A stretch of DNA of 64,000 nucleotides from Stenotrophomonas sp. 57 (GCF_030291075.1 NZ_CP127407.1:1548001-1612000); one strand, 5' to 3'. Counted from the first letter of the stretch, positions 50,545 to 61,401 are shown. The notes: generated from the letters alone by a model not told the origin. Made by a program: numbers and translations.

Positions 50545-52944
50545 ATGGTTCCCGATCGCTCCGCCCCGGCCCTGTTCGGTTTTGGCTGCGCCGCCGGCCT
50601 GGTGCTCGGGGCGCTGGCCTGCGTGCAGATGCCGATGTTGCTGCCGTTGTGGCTGAGCGTGCCGATGGCGGTCGCCGGCGCCAGCGGCTGGCTGCTGCGC
50701 TGGCGCGGCCGCGCGTGGGCCGCAAGCCTGCTCGGCCTGGCATGGGCCACACTGCACGGGCATTGGGCCCTGCACGGCCAGCTTGCGCCCGGCGCGCCGC
50801 CGCAGGATGTGCAGGTGCGGGGGCAGGTCGCCGATCTTCCGCAGCGTGGGCCCGGCTACACGCGTTTCGTCCTGCACGTGGAAGAAGCCGACGCGTTGCC
50901 AGCGCTGCGCGGCAAGCGCCTGCAGGTCACCTGGAACGACCCCTGGCGCGGCCCACCGCAGCATGGCCCCGGCGCGGGACGCCATGCGGTTCGCGCGGGG
51001 GCGCACTGGGAACTGTCGTTGCGCGTGCGCGCACCGCGATCACGGATCAACCCGGGCGGCTTCGATGGCGAGCGCCACGCCGTGCTGCGCGCCATCTCCG
51101 GCAACGGCACGGTGCGGGATCCGGCAACTGCGCGCGAACGGCTGCCCGCGGAGGGCCTGCAGGCCTGGCGGGAGCGCAGCAGTGCCGCGATCGCCGTGCA
51201 GGTGGCACATCCTGCCGCACGGTTCGTGCAGGCGCTGGCGCTGGGTGACACCCGTGGCTTGTCCGATACCGACTGGGAACATCTGCGCGCATTGGGCCTG
51301 ACCCATCTGGTCGCCATCTCCGGTTTCCACGTGGGCGTGGTCGCGGGCTTCGGCGTGCTGCTGTGTCGTGCGTTGTGGTGGTTGTGCCCACTGCTGGGGC
51401 GTTGCTGGCCACGACCGCAGGCGGCCGCGTGGGGAGCGGCGCTGGCCGCGGCCGCCTATGCCGTGGCCGCCGGAGGTGCACTGCCAACGGTGCGTGCGGC
51501 GCTGATGATCGGGCTGGTCGCACTGGCCAGGGCCGGGCGGCGCCCGGTCGGCGCAGGTCAGGGGCTGGCGTTGGCCGCGATGGTGATGCTGTTGCCGGCA
51601 CCGCTGTCTGTGCTCTCGGCCGGATTCTGGCTGAGCTTTGGCGGTGTGCTGTGGCTGCTCTGGTGCCTGCCGAGGACAGGCCCGGAGGGCGTCGGCGGCG
51701 GGGTGCGTGGTTTCCTTGCCGCGCAGGGTGTCGCCAGTCTCGGCCTGTTGCCGCTGTGCATCGCCCTGTTCGGCGGAACCGCGCGGCTGGGGCCGCTGGT
51801 CAATCTGCCGATCATCCCCTGGTGGACGATGCTGGTGGTACCGCTGTCGCTGCTCGGCACCGGCCTGCACATGCTGCATGACGGCGCGGGGCGTTGGGCG
51901 TGGCGCACCGCGGCCTGGCTGTTCGAGCTCAGCTGGAAGGCCCTGCAGCCGTTGGCGCTGCATCCGCAGGCCATGTGGTGGCTGGCCGAGGCGCCGCGCT
52001 GGGCGGTACCGGTGGCCGTGCTGGGGGTGTTCTGGTGGCTGCTGCCGCGTGGCGCCGGCGGCGGTCTCGCGGGCCTGCTGCTGTGCCTGCCACTGCTGTG
52101 GCCGGCCCGGCATGCCCCCGCCGAGGGCGAGCTGGAGCTGCTGGTGCACGATGTCGGCCAGGGTGCGGCGGTGCTGGTGCGCACGGCCCGGCACGCGCTG
52201 TGGTACGACGTTGGGCCGCCGACCGGTGGCGACGGCAACGAGCGGATCCTGATTCCGGCGTTGCGTGCGCTCGGCCAGGGGCCACCGCAGCAGGCGATGC
52301 TCAGCCATGACCACCTGGATCACACCGGCAGCCTGCACGGCCTGCGCCGTCAACTGCCGGACCTGCAGCTGCTGGCCCCGCCCGGCAGCGCCATCGCCGG
52401 GGCCGCACCCTGCCAGCAGGGCATGCGCTGGCAATGGGACGGGGTCGATTTCCAGGTACTGCACCCGGCGCCGGGCAGCCGGCAGGCCGAAAACGAGGAT
52501 AGCTGCGTGTTGCGCATTGCCAGCCGCCACGGTGTCGTGCTGTTGCCCGGCGATATCGGCGGCCCGGCCGAGCGGACGCTGCTGCAGACGCATCCACAGG
52601 CGCTGAAGGCCGATGTGGTGCTGGTGCCGCACCATGGCAGTGGCGGCAGCTCCAGCGCGCCCTGGGTGGCGGCGGTGGCACCGCGGCTGGCGGTGGTCTC
52701 GGCCGGGCACGGGAACCGCTTCGGCCACCCGCGCCCGGAGGTGGTCCAGCGCTGGCAGGCGCAAGGGGCCGAAGTGCTGGCCACGGCCGACGCCGGGGCG
52801 ATCCGCGTATGGCTTGGTGCACAAGGCCTGCAGCTGCGTGAACAGCGCATCCATGCATCCCGGTGGTGGGATGCCGCTGGGCGGGGGCGGTCGGCTGCTA
52901 TCCTATCGCCGATCGAACAAGCGGCCGTTGGGCCGGAGGGTTGA
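50545..52944 (+). CDS. comEC: competence protein ComEC/Rec2
   Basis: Inner-membrane channel for single-stranded DNA in natural transformation (799 aa). An N-terminal DUF4131-like part (to about 160) is followed by the Competence domain (GDTRGLSDTDWEHLRALGLT then HLVAISGFHVGVVAGFGVLL) with many helices. The C-terminal metallo-beta-lactamase domain carries HDVGQGAAVLVR, LSHDHLDHTG and LVPHHGSGGSSS. The length is full, so the gene looks intact. It heads a long operon, with exbB starting three bases after its stop. Confidence 0.93.
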   Translation: MVPDRSAPALFGFGCAAGLVLGALACVQMPMLLPLWLSVPMAVAGASGWLLRWRGRAWAASLLGLAWATLHGHWALHGQLAPGAPPQDVQVRGQVADLPQRGPGYTRFVLHVEEADALPALRGKRLQVTWNDPWRGPPQHGPGAGRHAVRAGAHWELSLRVRAPRSRINPGGFDGERHAVLRAISGNGTVRDPATARERLPAEGLQAWRERSSAAIAVQVAHPAARFVQALALGDTRGLSDTDWEHLRALGLTHLVAISGFHVGVVAGFGVLLCRALWWLCPLLGRCWPRPQAAAWGAALAAAAYAVAAGGALPTVRAALMIGLVALARAGRRPVGAGQGLALAAMVMLLPAPLSVLSAGFWLSFGGVLWLLWCLPRTGPEGVGGGVRGFLAAQGVASLGLLPLCIALFGGTARLGPLVNLPIIPWWTMLVVPLSLLGTGLHMLHDGAGRWAWRTAAWLFELSWKALQPLALHPQAMWWLAEAPRWAVPVAVLGVFWWLLPRGAGGGLAGLLLCLPLLWPARHAPAEGELELLVHDVGQGAAVLVRTARHALWYDVGPPTGGDGNERILIPALRALGQGPPQQAMLSHDHLDHTGSLHGLRRQLPDLQLLAPPGSAIAGAAPCQQGMRWQWDGVDFQVLHPAPGSRQAENEDSCVLRIASRHGVVLLPGDIGGPAERTLLQTHPQALKADVVLVPHHGSGGSSSAPWVAAVAPRLAVVSAGHGNRFGHPRPEVVQRWQAQGAEVLATADAGAIRVWLGAQGLQLREQRIHASRWWDAAGRGRSAAILSPIEQAAVGPEG

Positions 52945-52947
52945 AAC

Positions 52948-53610
52948 GTGTGGGAACTGGTCAAGGCCGGTGGCTGGCCGATGGTGCCGCTGCTGCTGTT
53001 GGGCGTACTGGCTTTGGCGATCATCCTGGAGCGTTTCTGGTCCCTGCGACGCAACGAGGTGCTGCCGCCCGGCCTCGGCCAGGAAGTGCGCAACTGGGCC
53101 GCGCGCGGCAAGCTCGACCCGGCCCACCTGCAGACCCTGCGGGCGAACTCGCCGCTGGGTGCGCTGCTGGCTGCCGCACTGGAAGCCCGCAACCGCCCGC
53201 GCGACCAGATCCGCGAGCGCATTGAAGACACCGGCCGCCACCTGGTGCACCGCATGGAGCGTTTCCTGAACGCACTGGGCACCATTGCCTCGGCCGGCCC
53301 GCTGCTGGGCCTGCTGGGCACGGTCATCGGCATGATCCAGATGTTCCTGGGCATCCTCGACCACGGCGTGGGCGACGTGAACCAGCTGGCCGGTGGCATC
53401 GGCAAGGCGCTGGTCTGCACCGCCACCGGCATGATCGTGGCGATCCCGGCGCTGATGTTCCATCGCTACTTCAAGGGCCGCATTCACGGTTATGTGGTGG
53501 AAATGGAACAGGAAGCCGGCGCCCTGCTGGATACGCTCGACGGCCGCCCCGGGGTGATGAACACGGCCCCGGCCGCGCGCCAGGCCGGCGCCGCCGCGGC
53601 GAAGGCCTGA
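52948..53610 (+). CDS. exbB: ExbB/TolQ-type proton channel
   Basis: Inner-membrane proton channel that energises outer-membrane transport or envelope processes (220 aa). Three helices are visible at about residues 8-28, 107-128 and 148-172, the last two with the MotA/TolQ/ExbB motif TIASAGPLLGLLGTVIGMIQ then FLGILDHGVGDVNQLAGGIG. The GTG start at 52948 follows GGAGGG. As in Xanthomonas, this exbB-exbD pair lies before msbA; it may be devoted to LPS or envelope transport rather than to TonB, which is not encoded here. Confidence 0.92.
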   Translation: MWELVKAGGWPMVPLLLLGVLALAIILERFWSLRRNEVLPPGLGQEVRNWAARGKLDPAHLQTLRANSPLGALLAAALEARNRPRDQIRERIEDTGRHLVHRMERFLNALGTIASAGPLLGLLGTVIGMIQMFLGILDHGVGDVNQLAGGIGKALVCTATGMIVAIPALMFHRYFKGRIHGYVVEMEQEAGALLDTLDGRPGVMNTAPAARQAGAAAAKA

Positions 53611-53613
53611 TCG

Positions 53614-54036
53614 ATGCGTATCGGCAACGACCGATCCCAGGATGAGCCGCATATCGACCTGGTGCCGCTGATCGACGTCATCCTGGTGCTGATCATCTTC
53701 TTCGTGGTCACCACCACCTTCGACGCGCGTTCGACGCTGCAGGTGCAGCTGCCGACCGCCAGCCAGCAGCAGACCAACGAGCCACCGCGTTCGCTCAGCG
53801 TGCTGATCAACGCCGAGGGGCGCTACTTCATCAATGACCAGGAAGTGCTCCGCAGCGACGTCGAGTCGGTCAAGCAGACCATCGCCGCCGTCGCCGGCAG
53901 TGACCGCAGCCAGCCCGTGCTGCTGCGCGCCGACGCACGCACTCCCTACCAGGCCGTGGTGACCGCGCAGGATGCGCTCGGTCAGCTCGGTTTCCGCCGT
54001 ATCGCCATTGCAACTGCGCCAGAGGTGCGTCCATGA
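53614..54036 (+). CDS. exbD: ExbD/TolR-type protein
   Basis: Partner of the adjacent ExbB (140 aa). One helix begins HIDLVPLIDVILVLIIFFVV with the proton-carrying Asp21, and a periplasmic domain follows (SLSVLINAEGRYFINDQEV then VLLRADARTPYQAVVTAQDA). It starts four bases after exbB and overlaps msbA by four bases. Confidence 0.92.
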   Translation: MRIGNDRSQDEPHIDLVPLIDVILVLIIFFVVTTTFDARSTLQVQLPTASQQQTNEPPRSLSVLINAEGRYFINDQEVLRSDVESVKQTIAAVAGSDRSQPVLLRADARTPYQAVVTAQDALGQLGFRRIAIATAPEVRP

Positions 54037-55781
54037 GTTCCCATCACGCGCCGGTGTGGCCGATCTACAAACGTCTGCTGGGCTACACCCGCACCTACTG
54101 GGTGTTCATGGTGGGTGCGGTCATCGCCATGGTGGTCGAAGCGCTGGCGGGCTATCACTTCACCAAGCTGATGGAGCCGCTGGTCAACGAAGGTTTCGTC
54201 GACCCGCAGCCGCGCGCGGCCGTGGTGCTGCCGCTGACCATCCTCGGCCTGTTCCTGATGCGCAGCGTCGCCACATGGGTGAGCGACTACACGCTGGCCA
54301 AGACCGGCCGCAGCGTCGTGCGCGACCTGCGCGAACAGGTGCTGCAGAAGTACCTGCACCTGCCGTCGTCGCACTTCGATACCGAAGCGACGCCGGTGAT
54401 GGTCAGCCGCCTGAACTTCGATACCGAACAGGTCACCCAGGCCAGCGCCGATGCGCTCAAGACCGTGGTGGCCGATACCCTGACCATCATCGCGATGCTG
54501 GCGGTGATGCTGCAGATGAGTGTCAAGGTCACTCTGGCGATGCTGCTGGTGGTGCCGCTGATCGGTGGCATCGTGTCCTACGTGGGCAAGCGCTACCGCC
54601 GGATCAGCCGTGGCATCCAGGATGGCATGGGCACGATGGCGCAGACGGCCGAGCAGTCGTTGGCCGCGCAGCAGGAAGTGAAGGTGCACGGCACCCAGCA
54701 GCATGAAATCTCGCGCTACTCGCGGCTGGCCAACCGCATGCTGGCGCTGAACATGAAGGTCGAGGTCACCCGCGCCGCCGCCTCCAGCGTGGTGCAGTTC
54801 CTGGCCGCACTGGCGCTGGCGGTGATCGTCTGGGTGTCGACCCGCGAAGCGCTGGCCGGGCGCCTCAATGCTGGTCAGTTCATGGGCCTGATGACCTCGA
54901 TGATGGCCATCATTCCCTCGCTGCGGCGCCTGACCAGCGTGCAGACCTCGATCTCGCGCGGCGTCGCTGCCGCCGAGCGCCTGTTCGGCATCCTCGACAT
55001 GCCGGTGGAGCGCGACGAAGGCCGCACGACAGTGCAGCGCGTGCGGGGCGAACTGGCGTTCGACCACGTCATGCTGCGCTACCGCGAGGACAGCGGCATC
55101 GCTCTGGACGACATCAGTTTCGTTGCCAGACCGGGCACGGTGACCGCCATCGTTGGCCGCTCCGGCAGCGGCAAGACCAGCCTGATCCGGCTGGTGCCGC
55201 GTTTCTACGAGCCCAGTGGCGGTGTCATCACCCTTGATGGCGTGGCGCTGGATGACTATCCGTTGGCCGACCTGCGCCGGCAGGTGGCAATCGTCGGGCA
55301 GAAGGTGATGCTGTTCGACGACACCATCGCCGCGAACATCGCCTATGGCATGGAGGCAAGTGATGAACAGATCCGTGCCGCGGCCGAAGCCGCCAACGCC
55401 TGGGAGTTCATCGCACGCATGCCGCAGCAGCTGCAGACGCCGGTCGGCGAAAACGGCGCGCTGCTGTCCGGCGGCCAGCGCCAGCGCCTGGCGATTGCGC
55501 GCGCGATCCTGCGTGATGCGCCGATCCTGATCCTGGACGAAGCCACCGCCGCGCTGGACAACGAATCCGAGCGGCTGGTACAGGATGCGCTGCAGCGCTT
55601 GATGCCCGATCGCACCACGCTGGTCATCGCGCACCGCCTGTCCACCATCGAACACGCCGACCAGGTGCTGGTGATGGACCACGGCCGCATCGTCGAACGC
55701 GGCACCCACAAGGAACTGCTTGCCATGGGCGGCCTGTACCAGCATCTGCACAGCATGCAGTTCCGCGAAAGGCAGGACTGA
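54033..55781 (+). CDS. msbA: lipid A exporter MsbA
   Basis: Flips lipid A-core across the inner membrane (582 aa). Six membrane helices fill residues 15-300. The ATPase part has Walker [10 protein letters not shown] near 375, the signature [16 protein letters not shown] and Walker [17 protein letters not shown] followed by the switch His in [13 protein letters not shown]. The length matches E. coli MsbA (582). Coupled with exbD before and lpxK after. Confidence 0.95.
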   Translation: MSSHHAPVWPIYKRLLGYTRTYWVFMVGAVIAMVVEALAGYHFTKLMEPLVNEGFVDPQPRAAVVLPLTILGLFLMRSVATWVSDYTLAKTGRSVVRDLREQVLQKYLHLPSSHFDTEATPVMVSRLNFDTEQVTQASADALKTVVADTLTIIAMLAVMLQMSVKVTLAMLLVVPLIGGIVSYVGKRYRRISRGIQDGMGTMAQTAEQSLAAQQEVKVHGTQQHEISRYSRLANRMLALNMKVEVTRAAASSVVQFLAALALAVIVWVSTREALAGRLNAGQFMGLMTSMMAIIPSLRRLTSVQTSISRGVAAAERLFGILDMPVERDEGRTTVQRVRGELAFDHVMLRYREDSGIALDDISFVARPGTVTAIVGRSGSGKTSLIRLVPRFYEPSGGVITLDGVALDDYPLADLRRQVAIVGQKVMLFDDTIAANIAYGMEASDEQIRAAAEAANAWEFIARMPQQLQTPVGENGALLSGGQRQRLAIARAILRDAPILILDEATAALDNESERLVQDALQRLMPDRTTLVIAHRLSTIEHADQVLVMDHGRIVERGTHKELLAMGGLYQHLHSMQFRERQD

Positions 55782-56800
55782 TGGCTGGCAAGGGTACCCA
55801 GACCCCGCCGTACTGGTACGACGGCAGCCCGGTTCCGTGGGCAATGCGCCTGCTGGCGCCGCTGTACGCCGGTGTCACCGCGCTGCGCCGGCGCGCCTAT
55901 GGGCGAGGCTGGCGCAAGCGCCACACGCTGCCAGTGCCGGTCATCGTGGTCGGCAACATCACTGCCGGCGGCACCGGCAAGACACCGCTGACCATCGCTC
56001 TGGTCGAGCGCCTGCGCGCGGCCGGCTGGAAGCCGGGCGTGGCCAGCCGCGGCTATGGCCGCGAGGACGCCGACAAGCCCTTGTGGGTACAGGCCGACAC
56101 GCCGACCGCCAAGGGCGGTGACGAGCCGGTGCTGATCGCCTGGAAGACCGGCGTGCCGGTGCGCGTGGACGCTGACCGCGTGGCCGCCGGCAAGGCGCTG
56201 ATCGAGGCGGGCTGCGATGTGATCGTCTGCGACGACGGCCTGCAGCACTACCGGCTGGCGCGCGACATCGAGATCGAAGTGGTCGATGCGCAGCGTCGCT
56301 ACGGCAACGGCCGCATGATTCCGGCAGGCCCGCTGCGCGAACCCGTCAGCCGCGCCAGCGAATGCGATTTCCGCGTGGTTAATCTGGGCCAGGCCGACGA
56401 GGAGACCGCGGCCCAGGCCTGTGGATTCGGCCAGTGGCCGATGGCCCTGCATATCGACAGTGCGCAGCCGCTGGCCGGTGGCCGTGCGCGCCCGCTGTCG
56501 TACTTCAAGGGCCAGCGGGTGCATGCGGTGGCCGGCATCGCACACCCGCAGCGCTTCTTCGACATGCTGCGCCAGCGTGGCATCGGCGTGGTGCCGCATG
56601 CCTTCGCTGACCACCAGGCCTACCAGCCCCAGGATCTGTCCTTCGGCAGCCAGCTGCCGGTGCTGATGACCGAAAAGGATGCGGTGAAATGCCGTTCGTT
56701 CGGCAACGACTGGCACTACGCCGTTCCGTTGCGCGCCGAGCTGCCCGCCGCGTTCTGGGTGGCGCTGACCGATCGCCTGGACAAGCTGAGACCGAACTGA
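55781..56800 (+). CDS. lpxK: tetraacyldisaccharide 4'-kinase LpxK
   Basis: Phosphorylates the lipid A disaccharide at the 4' position at the inner membrane (339 aa). It has an N-terminal amphipathic or membrane segment ([20 protein letters not shown]), P-loop AGGTGKTPL at 62-70, then [31 protein letters not shown] and VTEKDAVK-type [12 protein letters not shown] at the end. The start shares a base with the msbA stop. Confidence 0.95.
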   Translation: MAGKGTQTPPYWYDGSPVPWAMRLLAPLYAGVTALRRRAYGRGWRKRHTLPVPVIVVGNITAGGTGKTPLTIALVERLRAAGWKPGVASRGYGREDADKPLWVQADTPTAKGGDEPVLIAWKTGVPVRVDADRVAAGKALIEAGCDVIVCDDGLQHYRLARDIEIEVVDAQRRYGNGRMIPAGPLREPVSRASECDFRVVNLGQADEETAAQACGFGQWPMALHIDSAQPLAGGRARPLSYFKGQRVHAVAGIAHPQRFFDMLRQRGIGVVPHAFADHQAYQPQDLSFGSQLPVLMTEKDAVKCRSFGNDWHYAVPLRAELPAAFWVALTDRLDKLRPN

Positions 56801-56874
56801 GTCGCGCGGTGGCGCTTGCATTCACCTGCCGCCGGCCGCATTCCTGTTGCAACGAGCCTGCCGAGTACCGCCCC

Positions 56875-57648
56875 ATGACCGAATTCGTCGTCGCCATCCC
56901 GGCCCGCTATGCCGCCTCGCGGCTGCCGGGCAAGCCGCTGCGCCCGCTGGGCGGCGAGCCGCTGGTGCTGCACGTGGCGCGTCGCGCGCTGCAGGCCGGT
57001 GCCCGCGAGGTGTGGGTGGCCACCGACGACCAGCGCATTGCCGACACGTTGGCCGGCATGGCCGAGGTGAAGGTGGCGATGACGGCGACCTCGCACGCGT
57101 CCGGCACTGACCGCCTTGCCGAGTGCGCGCGCATCGCCGGCTGGGCCGACGACACCGTGGTGGTCAACCTGCAGGGCGATGAGCCGTTTGCGCCGGCCGC
57201 GGGCATCCGCGCGGTGGCCGAGGCGCTGGTCGACGGCAGTGCGCCGATGTCAACCTTGGCCACGACCGTCGAGGACGCGCACACCCTGTTCGACCCGAAC
57301 GTAGTGAAGCTGGTACGCAACGCACGCAACGAGGCGATGTACTTCAGCCGTGCACCGATCGCATGGCACCGCGATGGCTTCGCGCGCAGCCGCGACACGC
57401 TGCCGGAAGGGCATGCCTGGCTGCGCCATATCGGCATCTACGGCTACCGCGCCGGTTTCCTGCAGCAGTTCGCGGCGATGCCCCCAGGCCAGCTGGAGCA
57501 GGTTGAATCGCTGGAGCAGCTGCGTGTGCTGGAGGCGGGTTACCCGATCAGCGTGGCGATCTCGCCGGAGCCGTTCCCGCCGGGTATCGACACGCCCGAG
57601 GACCTGGAGCGTGCCGAAACGCTGCTGCAGGCGATGGCCGCGCGATGA
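56875..57648 (+). CDS. kdsB: CMP-KDO synthetase
   Basis: Activates KDO with CTP for the LPS inner core (257 aa). Motifs: [19 protein letters not shown] at the N-terminus, [22 protein letters not shown] and [15 protein letters not shown] start at ATG 56875, 75 bases after lpxK; a long in-frame extension upstream overlaps lpxK and lacks homology. The stop overlaps the phosphatase gene (ATGA). Confidence 0.95.
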   Translation: MTEFVVAIPARYAASRLPGKPLRPLGGEPLVLHVARRALQAGAREVWVATDDQRIADTLAGMAEVKVAMTATSHASGTDRLAECARIAGWADDTVVVNLQGDEPFAPAAGIRAVAEALVDGSAPMSTLATTVEDAHTLFDPNVVKLVRNARNEAMYFSRAPIAWHRDGFARSRDTLPEGHAWLRHIGIYGYRAGFLQQFAAMPPGQLEQVESLEQLRVLEAGYPISVAISPEPFPPGIDTPEDLERAETLLQAMAAR

Positions 57649-58133
57649 AGCTGCTGGTCGTCTGCCTCGGCAACATCTGCCGCTCGCCGATGGCCGAAGG
57701 TGCGCTGCGCGCACGCCTGGAGGCTTCGCCGCTGGCGGGGCGGGTGCAGGTGGATTCGGCCGGCACCGGCGACTGGCATGTCGGCGAGCCGCCGGACCGG
57801 CGTGCGATCGCCTGCGCTGCCGGGCATGGCGTGGACATCGGCGGCCTGCGTGCGCGCCAGCTGCAGTCCGCTGATTTCGACCGGTTCGACTGGGTGCTGT
57901 GCGCCGACCAAGCCAACCTGCGCGATGCCGGTCGCTTGGCGACGCCTGCCCAACGCGAACGCCTGGCACTGTACCTGCCGTGGTCCGGCGGGCGGGGACC
58001 AGTGGCTATCCCGGATCCCTACACCGGCGGCAGCGATCACTTCGAGCAGGTCTGGACGCTGGTCGACGATGCTGCAGAACGTGCCGTGGCACGACTGTTG
58101 CATGACGTCGACTCCGGCATAATCGGGTCATGA
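57645..58133 (+). CDS. low-molecular-weight protein-tyrosine phosphatase
   Basis: A 162-residue cytosolic phosphatase with the P-loop [14 protein letters not shown] (nucleophile C7, R13) and the general acid in [16 protein letters not shown]. Members near polysaccharide genes dephosphorylate BY-kinases; here it lies in an LPS/repair operon without a kinase, so the target is open. Coupled by ATGA overlaps at both ends. Confidence 0.92.
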   Translation: MKLLVVCLGNICRSPMAEGALRARLEASPLAGRVQVDSAGTGDWHVGEPPDRRAIACAAGHGVDIGGLRARQLQSADFDRFDWVLCADQANLRDAGRLATPAQRERLALYLPWSGGRGPVAIPDPYTGGSDHFEQVWTLVDDAAERAVARLLHDVDSGIIGS

Positions 58134-59542
58134 ACGTCCAGCCCGTCCCGGACCTGCCCGAGTTCGCCACCTGGCTCAATGCCGCCCCCTGCACCCTGAC
58201 CGAACTGCGCGGTCGGCCGGTGGCGCTGTTGTTCGTCAACGCCGCCTCCGCCTGGAGCGCGCAGCGCCTGGCCGAATTCGGCCAATGGCTGTCGCGCCAC
58301 CCCGGCAAGCTGCAGCCCTTGGTGCTGCAGGTGCCGCGCTTCGACTTCGAGCGTGACGCCGGCGCCGCACTGAAACTGCTGCGCCGCCAGGGCCTGTCGA
58401 TGCCTGTGCTGCTGGATGCCGACTGGGATGGCTGGCGCCGCTTCGGCATCACTGCCTGGCCGACCATGGTCCTGCTGGATGCGCAGGGGCGCGAACAGCA
58501 GCGCCTGGTCGGGCAAGGCGCTGCGGGTGAACTGGAGCGCGCCTTGAACGCGCTGTGCGAGGGCGCCCCGTCGGCACCGCCGCGCGGCGGTACCGAGCTG
58601 CACCCGGAACCGCGCCAGGCCCTGCGTTTTCCGCTGGGCCTGGCGGTCAGCACCGAACGCCTGTACATCGCCGACAGTGGCCATCACCGCATCCTCGAAT
58701 GCAGCCATGGTGGCCGCATCCTGCGCCAGTTCGGGTTGGGGACGGCCGATTTCATGGACGGCAACCTGGCCGAAGCGGCGTTCCACCGCCCGCAGGCGCT
58801 CGTGCTGGAGCGCGACGCGCTGTACGTGGCCGATACCGGCAACCATGCCGTGCGCCGCATCAACCTGCTCACCGGCATCGTCGACACGCTGTGCGGCAAT
58901 GGCCGCCCTGGCGCGCCGGTGGAGGGACCCGTTGCGCAGGCGCGGCAGGTCTCGCTGGACCATCCGGTCGGCCTGGCCATTGCCGACAACCAGCTGCACA
59001 TCGCCATGGCCGCTGACAACCGCATCTGGAGCTATCACCTGGGCCAGCGCAGCCTGCAATGGCGCGCGGGCAGCGGCAGCATCGACGAACGCGACGGCAG
59101 CGGCCACCTGGCGGCGTTTGCCCAGCCGACCGCGCTGGCGGTGGTGCAACAGGTGCTGTACGTGGCCGACGCGCTCGGGTCCTCGATCCGCGCGCTGCAA
59201 CTGCGTGGTGATCTGGTACAGACCCTGGTCGGGCAGGGGCCCTGGCGTTTCGGCAATGACGATGGCCCGCGTGCGCAGGCCAGCCTGCAGTTCCCGCAGG
59301 CCATTGCCCTCAGTCCGGACGCGCCGCTGCTGTGGATCGCCGACACCGGCAATGGCCGCCTGCGCACGTTGCGCCTGGGCGGCGGCGAACTGACCACGCA
59401 GCCGCTGCCGCGTCGCCTGCATGGCCCGGCCGGCGTGACGGTGGGCGCAGGCGCGGTGTGGATCGCCGAGACCGACGCCCACGCCGTGCTGCGTTTCGAT
59501 CCTGAAAGCGGCGTGCTCAGCGAAGTACCGATCAGCGAATGA
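58130..59542 (+). CDS. thioredoxin-fold/NHL-repeat fusion protein
   Basis: A 470-residue protein like NHLRC2. Residues 20-145 are thioredoxin-like (RPVALLFVNAASAWSAQRLA, then MPVLLDADWDGWRRFGITAW and PTMVLLD), but no CxxC is present at the usual place. From about 155 there are at least five NHL repeats forming a propeller (AVSTERLYIADSGHHRILEC, then DALYVADTGNHAVRRINLLT, VLYVADALGSSIRAL and LLWIADTGNGRLRTLRL). No signal peptide, so cytosolic. It probably binds a partner rather than acting as an oxidoreductase. Coupled to the phosphatase before and uvrC after. Confidence 0.82.
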   Translation: MNVQPVPDLPEFATWLNAAPCTLTELRGRPVALLFVNAASAWSAQRLAEFGQWLSRHPGKLQPLVLQVPRFDFERDAGAALKLLRRQGLSMPVLLDADWDGWRRFGITAWPTMVLLDAQGREQQRLVGQGAAGELERALNALCEGAPSAPPRGGTELHPEPRQALRFPLGLAVSTERLYIADSGHHRILECSHGGRILRQFGLGTADFMDGNLAEAAFHRPQALVLERDALYVADTGNHAVRRINLLTGIVDTLCGNGRPGAPVEGPVAQARQVSLDHPVGLAIADNQLHIAMAADNRIWSYHLGQRSLQWRAGSGSIDERDGSGHLAAFAQPTALAVVQQVLYVADALGSSIRALQLRGDLVQTLVGQGPWRFGNDDGPRAQASLQFPQAIALSPDAPLLWIADTGNGRLRTLRLGGGELTTQPLPRRLHGPAGVTVGAGAVWIAETDAHAVLRFDPESGVLSEVPISE

Positions 59543-61383
59543 CCGACGTTCCCGCCCCGGCCTTCGACGGCAAGGCCTTCGCGGCCCAGCTCAGCACCGC
59601 CCCCGGCGTGTACCGCATGTACGCCGCCGACGATACCCTGCTGTACGTGGGCAAGGCGCGTGCGCTGCGCAACCGTGTCGGCAGCTACTTCAACGGCAGC
59701 CCGAAGAATGCGCGGATCATGTCGATGATCTCGCAGATCACGCGCATGGACGTGACCGTGACGCGCTCGGAGGCCGAGGCGCTGCTGCTGGAAAACCAGC
59801 TGATCAAGTCGTTGTCGCCGCGCTACAACGTCTCGCTGCGCGACGACAAGACCTACCCGCATGTGCTGCTGACCCGCGAGGACTGGCCTCGCATCGCCCT
59901 GCATCGCGGCCCGCGCGCCATTCCCGGGCGCTATTTCGGGCCGTATCCCGGCGTCACTGCGGTGCGCGAAACGCTGAACCTGATGCACAAGCTGTTCAAG
60001 CTGCGCAGCTGCGAGGACAGCGTGTTCCGCAACCGCTCGCGGCCGTGCCTGCAATACCAGATCGGCCGCTGCAGCGCGCCCTGCGTGGAGCTGGTGGCGC
60101 CTGCGGAGTACGCTGAATCGGTGCGCCGCGCCGCGCTGTTCCTGGAAGGCAAGAGTGACGAGCTGACCCGCGAGCTGGGCGAGCAGATGCAGGTCGCCAG
60201 CGAGGCGCTGGAGTTCGAACAGGCCGCGCGCCTGCGCGATCTGATTTCCTCGCTGCGCAGCATGCAGACCCGCCAATACGTGGACGGCCGCGCCGCCGAT
60301 CTGGACGTGCTGTCGGTGGCCATGCAGGGCTCGCAGGCGTGCGTGCTGCTGCTGGCCTTCCGTGATGGCCGCAACCTCGGCACCCGTCCGTTCTTCCCGC
60401 GCACCAATGGCGAGGAAAGCCCGGAAGAAGTGCTGGCGGCGTTCGTCTCGCAGTACTACATCGAATTCGAGCCGCCGCGCGAGATCCTGCTGGACCGCGA
60501 GATTCCCGATGCCGACCTGCTGGTCGCCGCGCTGTCCGCCTCGGCCGAACGCAAGGTACAGCTGAAGTGGAACGTACGCGGCGAGCGTGCCGGCTACGTG
60601 GAACTGGCCAGCCGCAACGCGCAGCTGACCCTGGCCACCGAACTCAACAGCCGTAATGCTCAGCACGCGCGCAGCGATGCGCTGCGTGACATGCTGGGCC
60701 TGGCCGAGCCGGTCAAGCGCGTGGAATGCTTCGACATCAGCCACACCCTGGGCGAGGCGACCGTGGCCTCGTGCGTGGTGTTCGACGCCGCCGGGCCGGT
60801 GCGCGCGCAGTACCGCCGCTTCAACATCAGTGGCATCGAGCCGGGCGATGACTATGCCGCCATGCGCCAGGCCATCGACCGTCGCTTCCGTCGTGCGGTG
60901 GAAGAGCAGGGCGTGCTGCCGGATGTGCTGCTGATCGACGGTGGAGCTGGCCAGTTGGCGCAGGCCCACGCCGCACTGACCGACCTGGGCGTGGAAGGCG
61001 TGCTGCTGGTGGGCGTGGCCAAGGGCGTGGAACGCCGTGCCGGCCACGAAGCGCTGGTGATGCCCGATGGTCGTGAGCTGCGCCCGGGCGCAGCCAATCC
61101 GGCGCTGCAGTTCATCCAGCAGGTGCGCGACGAGGCACACCGCTTCGCCATCACCGGCCACCGCGGCCGTCGCCAGAAGGCGCGGATGACCAGCAAGCTG
61201 GAGGACATCCCCGGCATCGGCCCCCGCCGCCGCGCCAGCCTGCTCAAGCATTTCGGCGGCCTGGTCGGCCTGAAAGCGGCCGGCGAAGCGGAAATCGCCA
61301 AGGTGGAAGGCATCAATGACGCCCTTGCGGCACGCATCTACGCTAACCTGCACGGGTTGGCCACGCCTGATGCGGCCGAGTAG
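59539..61383 (+). CDS. uvrC: excinuclease ABC subunit C
   Basis: Makes both incisions in nucleotide excision repair (614 aa). It has the N-terminal GIY-YIG nuclease (PGVYRMYAADDTLLYVGKAR then LRNRVGSYF), a Cys cluster CLQYQIGRCSAPC, a UVR motif EALEFEQAARLRDLISSLRS, the RNase H-like nuclease (ECFDISHTLGEATVASCVVF; LLIDGGAGQL) and C-terminal helix-hairpin-helix motifs (DIPGIGPRRRASLLKHFGG). Starts on the previous stop (ATGA). pgsA follows 18 bases later, the conserved uvrC-pgsA order. Confidence 0.97.
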   Translation: MTDVPAPAFDGKAFAAQLSTAPGVYRMYAADDTLLYVGKARALRNRVGSYFNGSPKNARIMSMISQITRMDVTVTRSEAEALLLENQLIKSLSPRYNVSLRDDKTYPHVLLTREDWPRIALHRGPRAIPGRYFGPYPGVTAVRETLNLMHKLFKLRSCEDSVFRNRSRPCLQYQIGRCSAPCVELVAPAEYAESVRRAALFLEGKSDELTRELGEQMQVASEALEFEQAARLRDLISSLRSMQTRQYVDGRAADLDVLSVAMQGSQACVLLLAFRDGRNLGTRPFFPRTNGEESPEEVLAAFVSQYYIEFEPPREILLDREIPDADLLVAALSASAERKVQLKWNVRGERAGYVELASRNAQLTLATELNSRNAQHARSDALRDMLGLAEPVKRVECFDISHTLGEATVASCVVFDAAGPVRAQYRRFNISGIEPGDDYAAMRQAIDRRFRRAVEEQGVLPDVLLIDGGAGQLAQAHAALTDLGVEGVLLVGVAKGVERRAGHEALVMPDGRELRPGAANPALQFIQQVRDEAHRFAITGHRGRRQKARMTSKLEDIPGIGPRRRASLLKHFGGLVGLKAAGEAEIAKVEGINDALAARIYANLHGLATPDAAE

Positions 61384-61401
61384 AGAGAGAAACACGCAAG
61401 C

